Notes: a model not told the origin generated them from the sequence alone. 64,000 bases of DNA from Diphasiastrum complanatum (GCA_029204225.1 CM055092.1:28756359-28820358), one strand, 5' to 3'. Counted from the stretch's first letter, positions 36,200 to 48,238 are shown. Program-made: numbers and translations.

Positions 36200-37500
36200 T
36201 TAAGGATTAAGTTGTGATCCAACTTGTATAATCTTTTCCGGTTCTCCTGGTTCAGCAAGATTCATTGGCTGTGTCATAGTTGGGCCATCATAAACATATT
36301 TTGAGTCTGGCACGTGTTCTTTAGGTTTACGATGTGCTTTAGGTAACATGATAACCACATCATCCAATGTATAACGTTTAAAATGTTCGGACATATCATG
36401 TTGGACTACATCTGCTTGTTCCTTTTCGAAAGGACTTGTCTTGGATCTTCGCTTAGCCTTCTTAGTAGAAATTGATCGTGGAGGTGATGACTTCCGAGAC
36501 GATGATGTCTTGCTAGAATTCTGACTTGTGGAATCATCGTCAACTTTTCCTTTGCCTTTATCCAGTAAGGGTGGCACATTCTCTGAATCAATCTTTTGAG
36601 AGGGATTTCCCCATTTCAGGACCGTCTCATAATGTTGTTTGGCTTGTTTCTTCGTCAATCCTATCTTCCTTCAATATAACTACTTTAGGCGGTTTTATTG
36701 TTGGTTCATCAGGAACATTACGCACTCCAAATCTTGTTGGATCCATATGATTGAGAATCTGCTCATCCGTAAGTTCTGCATTGTCATCATAAGGCATGGC
36801 TCACAAGTATGAGATCCTCTTTAATCGGATCTGGTATAGACTGCATTGATATCTAGGCTACATTCAGCACATTCAATGGAAACGTGATTGGTGTATCTAA
36901 AGTTCGATCTAATAATGAAATCTCACTTAAATCTAATTGATTATCTTGTTGACACATATATCCTGCTGTATAGCAAGAGCTTCATTCTAATTGACAGTAT
37001 CCGTTTGAGAATCGTAATGAACTCCCAAATTTTTCACTGGACTGTCACAAGTATGATCCGTTGTTGGTGAATCATCATCCTCTTTTTGAACCACTACTTT
37101 GATAGTCCAAGTTGTAGGATCAACTTTGATTGCATGTTCACGATTTTCAAAAGTGATTTTTTTGATACCCTAGTTATGAATTACTTGCATAACTCGTAAC
37201 CATGGACGTCCCAATAGGACTCGATAGACATTTGGCGCTTCTGGTAAGTCCATTACTATGAAAGTAATGACAAACTGTACTCCCGCAATTCTGAAAGATA
37301 TATCTTCAACCATTCCTCGCGGACGGACTGTCGTTTGATCAGCTTTTGTTCTAAGACACCAACTTCAGGAACTCTCCCAATGAGATATTGATCTTGCTAG
37401 ACAAAATATTCATGAGCAGTTCTGTTTGCGGCACTTCCAGTTCAGTCATCTTGAAGGGTTCTTCATAATGATGTAACTGATCATTCATATATGTACGTGA
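36200..37500 (-). pseudogene. pol: Protease region and PR-RT linker of gypsy element E
   Basis: Near 37,190-37,230 the minus strand reads NVYRVLLGRPWLRVM, the conserved C-terminal part of gypsy-type aspartic protease. A Ser/Lys-rich linker at 36,200-36,658 ends GEPEKIIQVGSQLNP, as commonly found just before RT. The protease active-site Asp motif was not clearly readable. Several stops are present. Confidence 0.75.
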
Positions 37501-37590
37501 ATTTCTTGGTGGCTACAATGGTGAAGAACGTACTTCAGTTGTTGTTTTAGTAGCTTCAAGCTCCTCTTCTTCTTGTAGATGTTTAATCCA

Positions 37591-39168
37591 CTACCTCATA
37601 TCCTGATATCTTCTTTTTTCTGCATGAAGATTGGGATAAACTCTAGATGTTGTTGGTATATCGTTCAATGGTATAGAACTAGCAGGTACTGGATCCACTA
37701 CTGGTTCTTTCTGCTTCTGTGCTCTAGTGACCACCATCAAGGGTACACTTGATTTATTTTGAGCTACTGCTCTTTGTTTGATTGTTATCAAATTTACAAG
37801 TGTTGTAGCTAGTGGTGGCTTCGGTCTTGCTAGACAGTCTTTATAGCAATGCCCATAACCACAGTCTGGTACAAATTTTCTTTTATTTGGACATTCTGCA
37901 ACTCTGTGATTTTCTCCACATGCAAAGCATCCAAGCGGTGCTTTGGTCCAGTTTCTAGAGGCTTGTTGTTGCGCGACAACATAAATAGCATATTGTTTTG
38001 AAGATCCACCTCCTTGATCAGTACCATAGTTCCATTGCTCAGCACTTCTGTACGGTTCTGGCTCCATCAAATTGGCAGGAGGAGCGGGGTGCTTTGGTGG
38101 GGCAGGTAAGGCTAAACATTCCGGGTATCCAAGAGCAGATTGTCGAGGTCTAGCTGTTGGATTTCCTCCATACTATGGTTCTCAATATCCCATTTGGGCA
38201 TACCGTTGCTGAACTATCTGAGGATTGAAGTTGCAAAAAGCAATCTCATGATCAGACAAATTACACAAATGGCATACACTGATTTTCATTCATTTTTTCA
38301 ACTGAGGACACTCATTCACTGTGTTATTTCTTGTACAAATAGAACACCAAACATTTTTCCTGGTAGGAAAACTTTTTGCAAACTTCTCAGATTCCTTGTT
38401 CGCTTTTCCGTGGAAATCTTCCAATGCTTTGATCTTCTCATCAAATTGCGACTGCAACTTTTCTATCTATTTTTGTTGGTTCTTCCCGAGTTTCTCGAAC
38501 TCATTGAGCATCACTTTTGCAGTAGCGTTGGCATTCGTGGATGCAATATTGGTGGATGTCATAGTAGTCTACCCTGCTATACAAGGCAACATACTGATAT
38601 TCAACTCATCATCTGAATCTTCATCTTACTCCCGAATTGCATCGTCCATAGCATTTTGCAAGAGTGCATACTCATTATGGCGTTTCAGCTCACGTTTGAT
38701 TCGTTTAGGTAAACTTGACAAAAATCACATAATCATGGCATTTTTGTTAATCATCTCAGGTTCGCACTCAGATCTGAGACGTTTCACTTGTTCAATGTAA
38801 TCTCAAACCATTTTTCGCTTTCCCATTTTAATTTTACTTAAAAGTAGTAAAGGGTCTTCCATAAACTTCCGCAGTTTGAATCACGTGATAAGGGCTCTTT
38901 CAATAACCTCCCAAGTTGTACGCTTAGTTTCATCTTGATTATTATACCAAGCTTGTGTTGTGCTTGTTAAGGCCATAGGAAACAGCTTAAGTTTATCTTG
39001 AAAGAAAATTTCACCATAGACTTCATAGGATTCAGCATAGATATGAAGAAATCTAACTGGATCTTTAAATCCATTGTATTTGGGTAGATCCAAACAGGGT
39101 GCTCTTCTAACAATAATTGGACTGACTTCTTGAGGAGCAGCTCCAAGAGCAGCTCCAGGGGCAGCCAT
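37591..39168 (-). pseudogene. gag: Gag of gypsy element E, decayed
   Basis: Starts at ATG 39,168 (MAAPGAALGAAPQEVSPI), continues with CLDLPKYNGFKDPVRFLHIY and KLKLFPMALTSTTQAWYNN, the Retrotrans_gag pattern, until 38,881. The middle part (38,100-38,880) is full of stops. A zinc knuckle near 37,870-37,930 reads CFACGENHRVAEC, that is CX2CX3HX4C, one residue short of the usual CX2CX4HX4C. A second Cys/His cluster (CGYGHCYKDC) follows. Confidence 0.88.
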
Positions 39169-40246
39169 CTTTACAAATTCAGATCAAGCAGACAATGAGA
39201 TTGGATCTAGATATTTCAATCAAAACTATCTCAGATTAGATATGCTAGATCTATCTTACTTTTCAAGAATCTGATTCTATATCGTAAAAAAGATTTCAAA
39301 TTTCGATCAATCGATACTTTTAAAAAATAATCAATTTCTAAGAATCTAAATCAAAATATATATCACATTTGCCCCAAATTTTGACAGAGACTTGATTTGG
39401 AAAATCAAAACCTAAAAATAGTATTGGCGAAGGTTAACAGTGCTATTTTGAAAAAAAAAAACTCTTTGATCAACTTTTTTGACAATTTCTAGGGAAATAA
39501 CCTTCGCCGAATTCTCAGATGCAAGATTTGGCACAAATAAAACTATGGAAAATCGGACGGAGGTTTCTGACACAAGAAAATACAGTTTCTATAGTTTGGC
39601 GAGGGTAAAAATCTAGATTTTCTATGATTAGGACATGAAGAATCTTCGTCAAACTCAAAAATAGTATTTTACTATAAATAGAATGTTTTGGAAACTTGAT
39701 GAAGGTTTTGGCGGAGGTTCAAGAGTAATACTAGTATTTTTGCAAAAAAGTGACTTTTTTGACAAAAATATGACAATATGACAGTTGATCCTCTGAAAAC
39801 CCTTCTATTTTTGGTACTATTTTTTTCCAACCTAGAAGTAGATAGATCTGAATCACACCCATGCACAGTAAGTCGGGCAAAGATTCTTTTTCTGTATTTT
39901 AGGGTTTTGGTGATTTTTTGATTTTTTTGACAATTTTTCTGATGTTTCTGAAAATCTGTTGGGAATTGATCTTTACCCTTCAAATTGAAGGTTCTGTGAT
40001 CAAAACCAAAGGTCTCTGCAACTCGACAAAGGTTTTCTAAAAGAGGGCAAAAAGTTATCAGCTATGATGACGATTTTTGCCACTTTTTGACCAAAATCAG
40101 GCAGATTTGACCGATTTTTGTTGTTTTTTCTGATATCTCAGATCCAAATGGATCTTAAGATTGGTGATCTGAATAGCTTTTTCTTTTCACAATCAGATTA
40201 TATTTCAAACAAGCACATCCACTCAAATCGAGCAAAATCAGTCCTA
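39169..40246 (-). other. Leader of gypsy element E, left part (between gag and inserted element D)
   Basis: Non-coding sequence upstream of gag, ending in tccta next to element D. It continues at 43,310-43,418, giving a leader of about 1.2 kb before the insertion. Several (G)GCGAAGGTT-like motifs occur at 39,424-40,035. T-tracts are common. Confidence 0.65.
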
Positions 40247-40486
40247 TGTGCAAAAAGTACAAAAAGGACCAAGAGTGGATCCTAATCTGATTCTCAAGAG
40301 GGATTGGATGTTAGATTTACTTGATCTATCAATCTACATAAGATTAAGATCAATCTAGATCAATTCTAGACATAAAATCCAAACAAGAACAATCATTTAT
40401 TGAAGGTAAATGTACTTGCTGGTTTCACACGTGTGAAACCCTGTCAAGGTACGGACTCCAACCTGAAAATCAAGTACACATTGATA
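40247..40486 (-). repeat. 3' LTR remnant of element D (its last 240 bp)
   Basis: Matches 42,514-42,753 with about 4 differences. Contains GGTTTCACACGTGTGAAACC at 40,421-40,440, a perfect 20-bp palindrome. Confidence 0.9.
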
Positions 40487-40915
40487 GAATCTCAACTTAT
40501 CTAAAGTTCCAACAAAAATACTTTCCAAGGACATAAAATAAATCCAAAGTACTTTCATGAAAGTGACATCTATCTTTGCATCTTGAACCAAACAATGCAC
40601 TTCCCAATGAAAAATTTCAAAAGATTTGACATGTGTTGTGATGGACTCTTGAAGACAAATCTTGCAAGTCCTTGTGAGACTCCAAGCCTCATTCACCTTT
40701 CCACAAAGGAAACACCTTTCCTTGGACTTGTCCTTCTTGTATTTGCATTTTGAACTTGAAGCTCCATCCTTCACCTCGGACCCCTTGCTTTGGTTTTCCT
40801 TGGATGGATTGGCCTTCTTTTTGTAGCATCTTGAGAAAAAATATCCTCCCTTGCCACAAAGGTTGCACTCAGGATCCTTTCTTTCCTTCAATAGGATGCC
40901 ACCTATTGATGCCAT
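40487..40915 (-). pseudogene. gag: Gag remnant of element D
   Basis: From ATG 40,915 the minus strand reads MASIGGILLKE, like the Gag start of element B (MATSIGVML), and then jumps to a zinc-knuckle region. CNLCGKGGYFFSRCYKK has Tyr in place of the zinc-binding His. A second cysteine cluster follows (CFLCGK). Most of the Gag core is deleted. Confidence 0.7.
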
Positions 40916-42500
40916 GTGAATAAAAAATTGTGATATAATTCTACAAATGTAATTTGTGACTTTCAAGAGACTAGATTTGAACATCTTTAACAATCTAGAA
41001 TGATCTACAAAAGATCTAGCTCACAAACCTAAGAATCAATCTTCACACTAATGAATAGTCACTTGGAAACTTTGCTTTGATCACTAAGACAAAAGCACAC
41101 AATCTTTGAATCAAATCACAAAATAAATCAGATCCAATCTCCTATTGGACTCATCAATGACTCTTTCTTTTGAAAGTTGAAATCGATATGAAAAAGATTT
41201 GACACCTAGATTTTCCTTTTCACTTGACTAGTTCTCTCAATACTTGAGATTTTTGAACTAAAGATGGGTTTTGTTTCAAATACATGAAAATCAAACTTAA
41301 TCACTTCTATTGGACTCACTCTTGACCCAGATAATCTCACAAGCTTAAAAATTAGACAACTAGAGATTCACAAAGATCTCAACCATACATGAATACTCAA
41401 ATATGGACTCCTCCTCATTCTAGACATCAAATGGGATCACAAATTGACCCTCACACTCTCACAAAGAAATTTGAATAGAAATAATTTGAGTTTCATACAT
41501 ACTATGTCAATTTTTGCTCAATAAATTGAATTCAATCACTCCTTTTGGATTCCACCAATTACTCTACCTTTTAAGACTTGGAATGAAATTCAGAATCAAA
41601 CGTTGTGATTTTTCTCACTAAGATATTGTGCTTCAAAGAGCTAATGCCACTTAGAAAGATTTGATCACCTAGGAGAATACAAATTCTCCACCAATAACAA
41701 CACAAAATGAGCTTCTAGATCTTGCCTTCTACAAAGGAAGGAACTCTTAGAAAATTGGATCTCTCTCTACACATTTGCCATAGACACCTTAATGACTCTT
41801 TTCAAACTTCACAAACACTCAAACAAATTGCGTAGAATTGAATAATGTGACTTGGATCTCAATCTCTTTTCTAGAACTCTCAATTTAAGCCAATCTATGT
41901 CAAATTCTACAAATGATTTGCATAGATGCTCTATATGCACTAGAAACTCTCAAAGGTTTCACTTGGAGGACAGATCCAAGGATGTTTTCTAGCAAATTGA
42001 TGCTTCTAAACTTGACCCTATCACTCTTGAACAAATCTAGAGTGATGGTACAATGGATTTCAACCTCTCACCTTGCATATCACTCCTTAATCTATGATTT
42101 TTAGCAAAATCTCTCTCAACTTCAACATGCACTCAAAAAATCAGAGATAATCAATTAATGCACCTAATTCAAGCTTCAAATTTGATTTCTTGGCTGATCT
42201 AACCCAAGAACTAATCAAGGGATTAGATTTTCTATAGAAAATGCTTGATTTTGCAACAAAAATCTCTCAAATTGGGTGTGTGAGTCAAATTGTACAAATT
42301 TTTGAATTTTCTTAGCCAAAACCGGAGCTGTATGGCCTCACACATGTGAAAAGGGTTCCTACAGCCCACAAAAAGTTCTGGTCCAAAAATTTTGAGAATA
42401 TCTACTCGCTACCCAAAATTTGACTACTTTCCAAAAAAACTGCTAATTTTGGCTTCGATTTGGATTAACCCTATCAATTTCAACAAAACCTCTTGTACTA
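40916..42500 (-). other. Leader of element D
   Basis: About 1.6 kb of AT-rich non-coding sequence between PBS and gag start, with no recognisable ORF. It is longer than the 0.6-1.3 kb leaders of the other copia elements here. Confidence 0.6.
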
Positions 42501-42513
42501 GGATCTGATACCA
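42501..42513 (-). other. Primer binding site of element D
   Basis: The minus strand reads TGGTATCAGATCC directly after the LTR end TTTTTGCACA; tRNA-Met type with small changes. Confidence 0.88.
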
Positions 42514-43309
42514 TGTGCAAAAAGTACAAAAAGGACCAAGAGTGGATCCTAATCTGATCCTCAAGAGGGATTGGATGTTAGATTTACTTGATCTATCAAT
42601 CTACATAAGATTAAGATCAATCTAGATCAATTCTAGACATAAAATCCAAACAAGAACAATCATTTATTGAAGGTAAATGTACTTGCTGGTTTCACATGTG
42701 TGAAACCCTATCAAGGTACAGACTCCAACCTGAAAATCAAGTACACATTGATATAGAACCTCAAAACAATCAAAACAAATGTAGACAAATGGAAAGAATC
42801 ACTCAAAATTGCTTCCAAAACCAAGATTGGTGTCTCACGTTGATTATGGCCAAATGTGGCTCTATATATACAATAAGTGGGAGCTCGTGGTACTGATCAT
42901 CCCTCTGATCCCACATGTGTGAAGGTGCTTTGTCATATGATGATTCATCATGCAAAATTGACACTTGGACAAAACCTTCTATTTTGAGCACTTTTGGTCC
43001 ATTTTCCTTCTATATGGAGATCTACTTGGAAATCTTCTAGAAGTCAAAATTTGTCTACTTCAGCTTATTCCATACATGTGAGCTGTCCTCTACACATGGG
43101 ATATGACACCTAACCAAAGGATGTGGCTCATGAAATCAATAGATTGATGCCATGTGTCATATGTCTAGAAAACTAGTTTTTGGCCTCTACATGATTATGG
43201 TACATGACAAGTACACTATTTTCACATGTGGGAACAAGCTCCACACATGTGTGTTTATCTATATACAAGAGTTTTGGCCTCTACCAAGCTTATTTTTGCA
43301 TTTTTCACA
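42514..43309 (-). repeat. 5' LTR of element D
   Basis: In minus orientation it starts TGTGAAAAATGCAAAAATA, resembling the B and L LTR starts, and ends GCACA. A TATA box lies near 42,861-42,871. The palindrome near 42,691-42,702 has one change (CACATGTGTG). The outer boundary is supported by the matching 5-bp flank. Confidence 0.75.
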
Positions 43310-43418
43310 TCCCAAACTAACCTTGAATGCAAATCTAACATTATTCATGCCACGATAAGATGTCTAATGCAAGCTAACCATCCAACAAACATGCTACAAA
43401 CTGAAAAATTGGCATAGC

Positions 43419-43436
43419 TCCCCGGCAACGGTGCCA
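43419..43436 (-). other. tRNA-Asp primer binding site of gypsy element E
   Basis: The plus strand carries TCCCCGGCAACGGTGCCA, the 3' end of plant tRNA-Asp with one change (GGCGCC to GGTGCC). The minus strand is therefore an 18-nt PBS. It lies 4 nt from an LTR end. This is not a tRNA gene, because no tRNA body precedes it. Confidence 0.88.
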
Positions 43437-43440
43437 AAAT

Positions 43441-43482
43441 TGTAGTGGGTTTTTATCCTTGCCTAACTTGAATCCAAGGGCA
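43441..43482 (-). repeat. 5' LTR stump of gypsy element E
   Basis: In minus orientation it ends CCCACTACA, four bases before the PBS. It is cut at about 43,482, where copia element C begins. Confidence 0.6.
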
Positions 43483-46400
43483 AAAGCAGAATGATTAAGG
43501 AGGTACTTTACGTACCAGGTTTGAAGAAAAATCTACTTTTTGTTGGAGTCATTACTGATCAAAAGTTGAAAGTAGAATTTGCCCATCGTTGCTTTGTGAA
43601 GGATGTGAACCAAAAGTTCAAAGTTATTGCGGATGGAGTAAGAGAGCCCAATACAAAATTGTACAGGTTGAATGCTACAATCAAGGGGCAACAAGGACTT
43701 GTATCGTCCATTCCATCACAAACTAAGTTGTGGCATAAGAGGCTTGGTCACTTGAACTTGGGAAGCCTCAGTTTGATGAGAAGATTGGAGATGGTAATAG
43801 GATTGCTTACCATAGAAGATCACTTAAAATCGATGTGCGAATCTTGTGTATATGGGAAGCAGCATCGAGAGAAGTTCAATAAAGGGGGTGTTGCAAAGCA
43901 AAGAACATCCTGGAGTTAATCCACACAGATTTATGCGGGCCAATGAGGACCATGTCCTTAGGTAAAGCCTTCTATTTCATGACCTTTATTGACGATATGT
44001 CACGTAAGACGTGGATCTACTTCTTGAAGAAGAAATCAGATGCTTCAAGAGCTTCAAAGCATTGGTTAAAAATCAGACAGGTAGGAAGATCAAAGTCCTA
44101 AGATCAGATAGTGCAAGTCTAATGACTTCAATGATCTTTGTGATCAATGTGGGATTAAAAGCCAATTTACGCAAGCTCATACTCCTGCTCTCAATGGTGT
44201 AGCTAAGCGCAAGAATTGTACGATTGTAGAAAGTGCCAGATCTATGCTAGCTGAGATGAAACTATCAAAAGTTTTTTGGTCCGAAGCATACAGTACGACA
44301 GTCTATCTTCAAAATAGAAGTCCTACCATTGCCATACCAAAGATAACACCTGAGGAAGCATTCACGAAGAAGAAGCCAAAGGTGAACCACTTGCGAATCT
44401 TTGGATGTAAGGCCTTTGTACACGTTCCTAAGGAAGAGAGACGTAAACTTGATGTAAAAGCTATCAAGTGTATATTCCTAGGATATGATGATCGTGTGAA
44501 GGGCTATAGATGTTTTGATCTAGTAGAAAACAAAATCCATGTAAGCCGTGATGTTATCTTTGACGAATCCAAGATGTATGAAGATGAGGATGCTGAGAAG
44601 ATAGATACATTCAGTGAGAAAGATGGTATAGTGAGGATATCACCTGATGATGATCCATTCATTGACCTTTCAAGTGATGAAAAAGAGGATACATCTCAAG
44701 ATACTACTACTCAACCTCAAGAGACAGGTTGGAGAGGTAGGGGCAAACTTTTGGTGCAAGAAGGATTGAAATTGCAGGTGACAAACGCAAGGAGAAGGAT
44801 GTACCGTGGGATGCATTTTCACCAGGAAGCCGATCACCTGACAGGAAGCTCCCTAAGTGGTTTGAGAGATTGTTGGAGAGCCGCGACATGGATTACTTTC
44901 CAGGATTATCTAGCCAGGGAGAGCTACAAAGATCAACAAGAGAGAAGACACAACTTGAAAGGTATGAAGCAAATTATGCTCTCTTATCTAACATTATTCA
45001 AAGCAAAGAACCTTCGACTTATGGTGAAGCGAAGGTTGATGACATTTGGGTCAAGGCCATGGGAGAGGAGATGGAGTCAATTGCTAAGCATAGCACATGG
45101 GACTTAGTAGGACCACCAGTTGGCAATAAACCCATTGGTTGCAAATGGGTATACAGGACTAAGTACCATGCAGATGGAAGTATAGCAAAGCACAAGGCAA
45201 GATTGGTGATCAAAGGGTCTGCACAAAGTAAAGGCATCGACTATGAGGAGACCTTTGTGCCAGTATGTAAGTGGAATACTCTACGTCTACTTATTGCTTT
45301 AGCTTCACATTTTGGTTGGCCTTTGCATCAGGTGGATGTGGAATCTGCTTTTCTAAATGGTGAGTTAGAAGAAAAGGTGTTCATGGATCAACCTGAATGC
45401 TTTATAGTGAAGGGACAGGAAAATAAAGTATGTCGCTTGAAGAAAGTGCTTTATGGTCTTAAACAGGCACCACATGCGTGGTATAGCAGGATTGATGCCT
45501 ACTTTTGTTCAAAGGGAATGGTGAGAACACATTCTGATTCAAATCTATATCTCTTATGCTCTGATTGTTCTTTATGTTGATGACTTAATTATTATGGGAA
45601 ATAATCAAGAGATGATAGATATGATCAAGAAAGATCTCATGGAACAATTTGAGATGACAGATCTCAGCCTGATGCATTATTGCCGTGGAGTAGAGGTGTG
45701 ACAAAAAGGACACGAAGTGGGTTTAACATAGGTGAAGTATTTTAAAGAGTTGTTGCACATGTTTAGGTTGCAGGATTGCAAATCAGTGAATACTCCTATT
45801 TAACCAGGTAAAAAGCTTTCTAAGCTTGATGATTCATAGTCATTTGATGCTACGTTGTATAGGTAGTTAGTAGGGAGCTTGATTACCTTATCACGACTAG
45901 ACCAGATATATGCTATGTTGTTGGCATTGTAAGTCAGTTTATGGCATCACCTACGGAAATGCATTGGAAGGTAGCTAAACACATTTTGCGTTATTTGAAA
46001 GGCACTTCAGAGTATGGCTTGATTTACAGGAAGCATGTTGGTTTACCTGAGTTGTGTGACTATGTGGATGCGGATTGGGGAGGTGACTATGATGATCGTA
46101 GATCCATCACAAGGTTTGTATTCCAGTTTTGTGGTAGTTGCTTTTCTTGGTCTAGTAAGAAGCAAAGTACAATTGCTCTATCCACCACAGAAGCAGAGTA
46201 TAAGGCAATGTGTATTGCAGCACAAGAAGCTATACGGTTGAGACAAATCTTGGAAGAAGCTGGCATGAAGTAGAAAAATCCCACGACATTACATAGCGAC
46301 AGTCAGAGTGGCATTCAGCTAGCAAAGAATCCAGTGTTCCATGCGAGAACTAAACACATTGAGATTCAGTATCACTTTATACGTGAGAGGCTGTTGAGTC

Positions 46401-46579
46401 GTGAAATTCATGTTGCTCATTTGTAGCACAAAAGAACAACTAGCTGATATTTTCACTAAGCCACTTGTTGGAGAAAACTTTGATAAGTCTAGATCAAAGC
46501 TTTCTGTACTTAAAGTTTGTTGAATTTAAAGCTATGTATATGATTGTATAAAAAGTAGACTCTACTTTAAGGGAGAGAG
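43483..46579 (+). pseudogene. pol: Ty1/copia protease end to RNase H (element C), 5'-truncated
   Basis: Homology to element F starts mid-protease (IKEVLYVPGLKKNLLF). Integrase: LIHTDLCGPM after a frame break near 43,905. The RSDSG region has lost its GGEY. NGVAKRKNCT has Lys where the catalytic Glu belongs. A long readable block at 44,244-44,700 covers the integrase C-terminus and hinge. RT from about 45,000: [40 protein letters not shown], and YVDD at 45,573-45,584 in a new frame. RNase H at 45,941-46,273 (CDYVDADWGGDYDDRRS, SSKKQSTIALSTTEAEYKAM), then SKHIEIQYHF-like text. It ends with the purine tract AAGGGAGAGAG. Confidence 0.92.
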
Positions 46580-46828
46580 TTATAATTAAAGTAGAATCAT
46601 TGTGCTACTGTACTGTGGGTCCTATCAGTTGATAAGAATCAGTTGGCCTCGCCACGAGGCAAGTTGACGGGACACGCGTCCCACCAATGACAACTTGGGT
46701 CATGCATGGGTTGCATGAGTGAACAACTATGTGTACAGTGTAATTTCATTTTAAGAAATACAATTGCTATGTGAGCTTGCTGTGGAGAGTGTTTTTAGTC
46801 TGTGTTACTATGTAGCATGATCTGTGTT
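46580..46828 (+). repeat. 3' LTR of element C, truncated at its 3' end
   Basis: Starts TTATAATTAAAGTAGAATC directly after the purine tract and matches the element F LTR (49,878 onward) up to GATCTGTGTT. It then breaks off and joins unrelated coding text. Confidence 0.82.
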
Positions 46829-48238
46829 ACCAAATCTTGGGCACATTTGTCCAGGAGGTGATAACAACAAGAGCAACTTTAGATGGCCGAGTATTGGAGT
46901 TGGCCAAGAGCAACACTCAACTAAGAGCAGAAATCAGCCAGCTCCAACAAGATCTCTGATTGCCCAACAACATGAGCAAGCAAAGAAATCAGAGGCGATA
47001 ACAACAAGAGAAACTTTAGATGGCCGAGTATTGGAGTTGGCCATGAGCAATACTCAACTAAGAGCAGAAATCAGCCAGCTCTAGCAAGATCTGCTGATTG
47101 CCCAACAACACGAGCAAGCAGAGAAATTAGAGGTACTGAAACTCAAAAAACACGAAGTCGATCTCCAAGGGTACATCACGACCCTTTCAAAGTCTACCTA
47201 CAAGTCCAAGAGATCTAGCAGCAGCTCACACAACGTCTCACTCCTGGAGTAGCAACCTCAAACAACCCCTATAGTGATTCCACCACCACCAATGAAAAAT
47301 ACTGCCTTGCCAGCCAAGACAAGGGAAAACAAGCAGAGGGACTAAATGTTCATGAAAAGGGCTCAAATGTAGTTGATGCCAATGTCCAAGACCTGAGCCA
47401 AGAAATAGATCCGAGAGAAAGCCAAGGGGAGCACCAGGCCTCTACATCTCAAGGCTCAATATCCATATCTGTCAACCGATCTTTTCGTCGACCAAAGTCC
47501 GTGGAGGATAAGATAAACAAATTCTTAGCCAAACATCCCCACAAATCTTCAAGAGACGGCTGGCAGATATCTTTTTCCACCCGAACCATCAAGGGCAACA
47601 AGCTGAAAGCTCTTCTAGCGCTACAACCACAACCAGAGTGGCGCCAACAACTCTTCGAGAGAGACCCTACGACCATCAGGGCATATGTGATGAGTCCACG
47701 ACAACTGAGGGGTTGGCCACGAATTCCTTTAGAGCATGGATGGAACATGGATGTAGATGCCAAAAGGGCTCTCATCCAGTTTTTTAAAAGTTATCTCAAT
47801 TGTCTTGATCCAACAGTCCGCACCGCCATCACTTATGCTCGAGACTTAGAATATTTGATGGGTAATGAGACAAAATGGGACAACTTTCTCCCACCCATAT
47901 GTTTTGATCTGAATAAAGCACTGGCCTCCGAAAAAATTGAAGATCAATTACCCCTGGTGCGCGTATATTATCGAGTGACACTCCTTGGCGATCCATGGAC
48001 GCAAAGATTCCTGGGTCGACCAATATTGGTTAACAGGAGTCCACAAGTCCCTTTTCACTCCAAAGGACTTGAAAAATACCAACAGACTCACTTTTATCGA
48101 AGACGTCACGAGCTACCTCATCCACCAGAGATGCACAAAGAAGAGCCTCTACTAAACCGGCATAGTGCCAAGGGACCGGCACTACTTCAAGTCGTGGGTC
48201 CTGTTGGGGGTATTCCCACCATGCCTGTAGATAAATAA
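46829..48238 (+). pseudogene. Unrecognised decayed gene with tandem coiled-coil repeat
   Basis: The 5' end is cut at the LTR junction. First come two copies of a 46-residue unit (46,861-46,997 and 46,998-47,135) containing TLDGRVLELA and NTQLRAEISQL, with heptad-like Leu/Ile spacing. The first copy has lost one base and the second has a TAG (47,082-47,084). More coiled-coil text follows (VYLQVQEI, QQQLTQRLTPG) after a frame shift, then a Ser/Thr/Gln-rich linker. From about 47,440 to 48,238 a frame of about 265 codons is intact (INKFLAKHPHKSSRDGW, RAYVMSPRQLRGWPRIPL, KWDNFLPPICFDLNKAL, VRVYYRVTLLGDPWTQRF), ending at a stop. No GTG start is needed, because the frame is open upstream. I do not recognise the family; it may be a captured host gene or an unusual Gag. 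Confidence 0.6.

Larger units (their letters stand above)
40247..43309 (-). mobile_element. Ty1/copia element D nested in the gypsy leader; pol deleted
   Basis: Minus-strand order: 5' LTR (43,309 to 42,514), PBS, leader, short gag remnant (to about 40,487), then only the last 240 bp of the 3' LTR (40,486 to 40,247). The outer flanks are tccta (40,242-40,246) and tccca (43,310-43,314), a 5-bp target duplication with one mismatch. The shared 240 bp of the LTRs differ at about 4 sites. The whole pol gene and the start of the 3' LTR are missing. Confidence 0.82.
31443..43482 (-). mobile_element. Ty3/gypsy element E, minus strand, split by nested copia element D
   Basis: Reading right to left: LTR fragment (43,441-43,482), tRNA-Asp PBS (43,419-43,436), leader interrupted by element D (40,247-43,309), then gag, protease, RT, RNase H, integrase, a spacer and an extra 3' ORF. 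Integrase after RNase H defines gypsy order. The tRNA-Asp primer plus an extra 3' ORF recalls the Athila group of plant gypsy elements, from family knowledge; I see no chromodomain. The 3' LTR was not found to the left, and the 5' LTR was cut by element C. Confidence 0.8.

Noticed and set aside
38140-38800. Two overlapping plus-strand open frames of 158 and 159 codons
   Set aside because: They are antisense to degraded gypsy gag and have no independent motif.
43419-43436. tRNA-Asp gene
   Set aside because: Only the 18-nt 3' end is present, with no cloverleaf upstream, and it sits 4 nt from an LTR end. It is a primer binding site.
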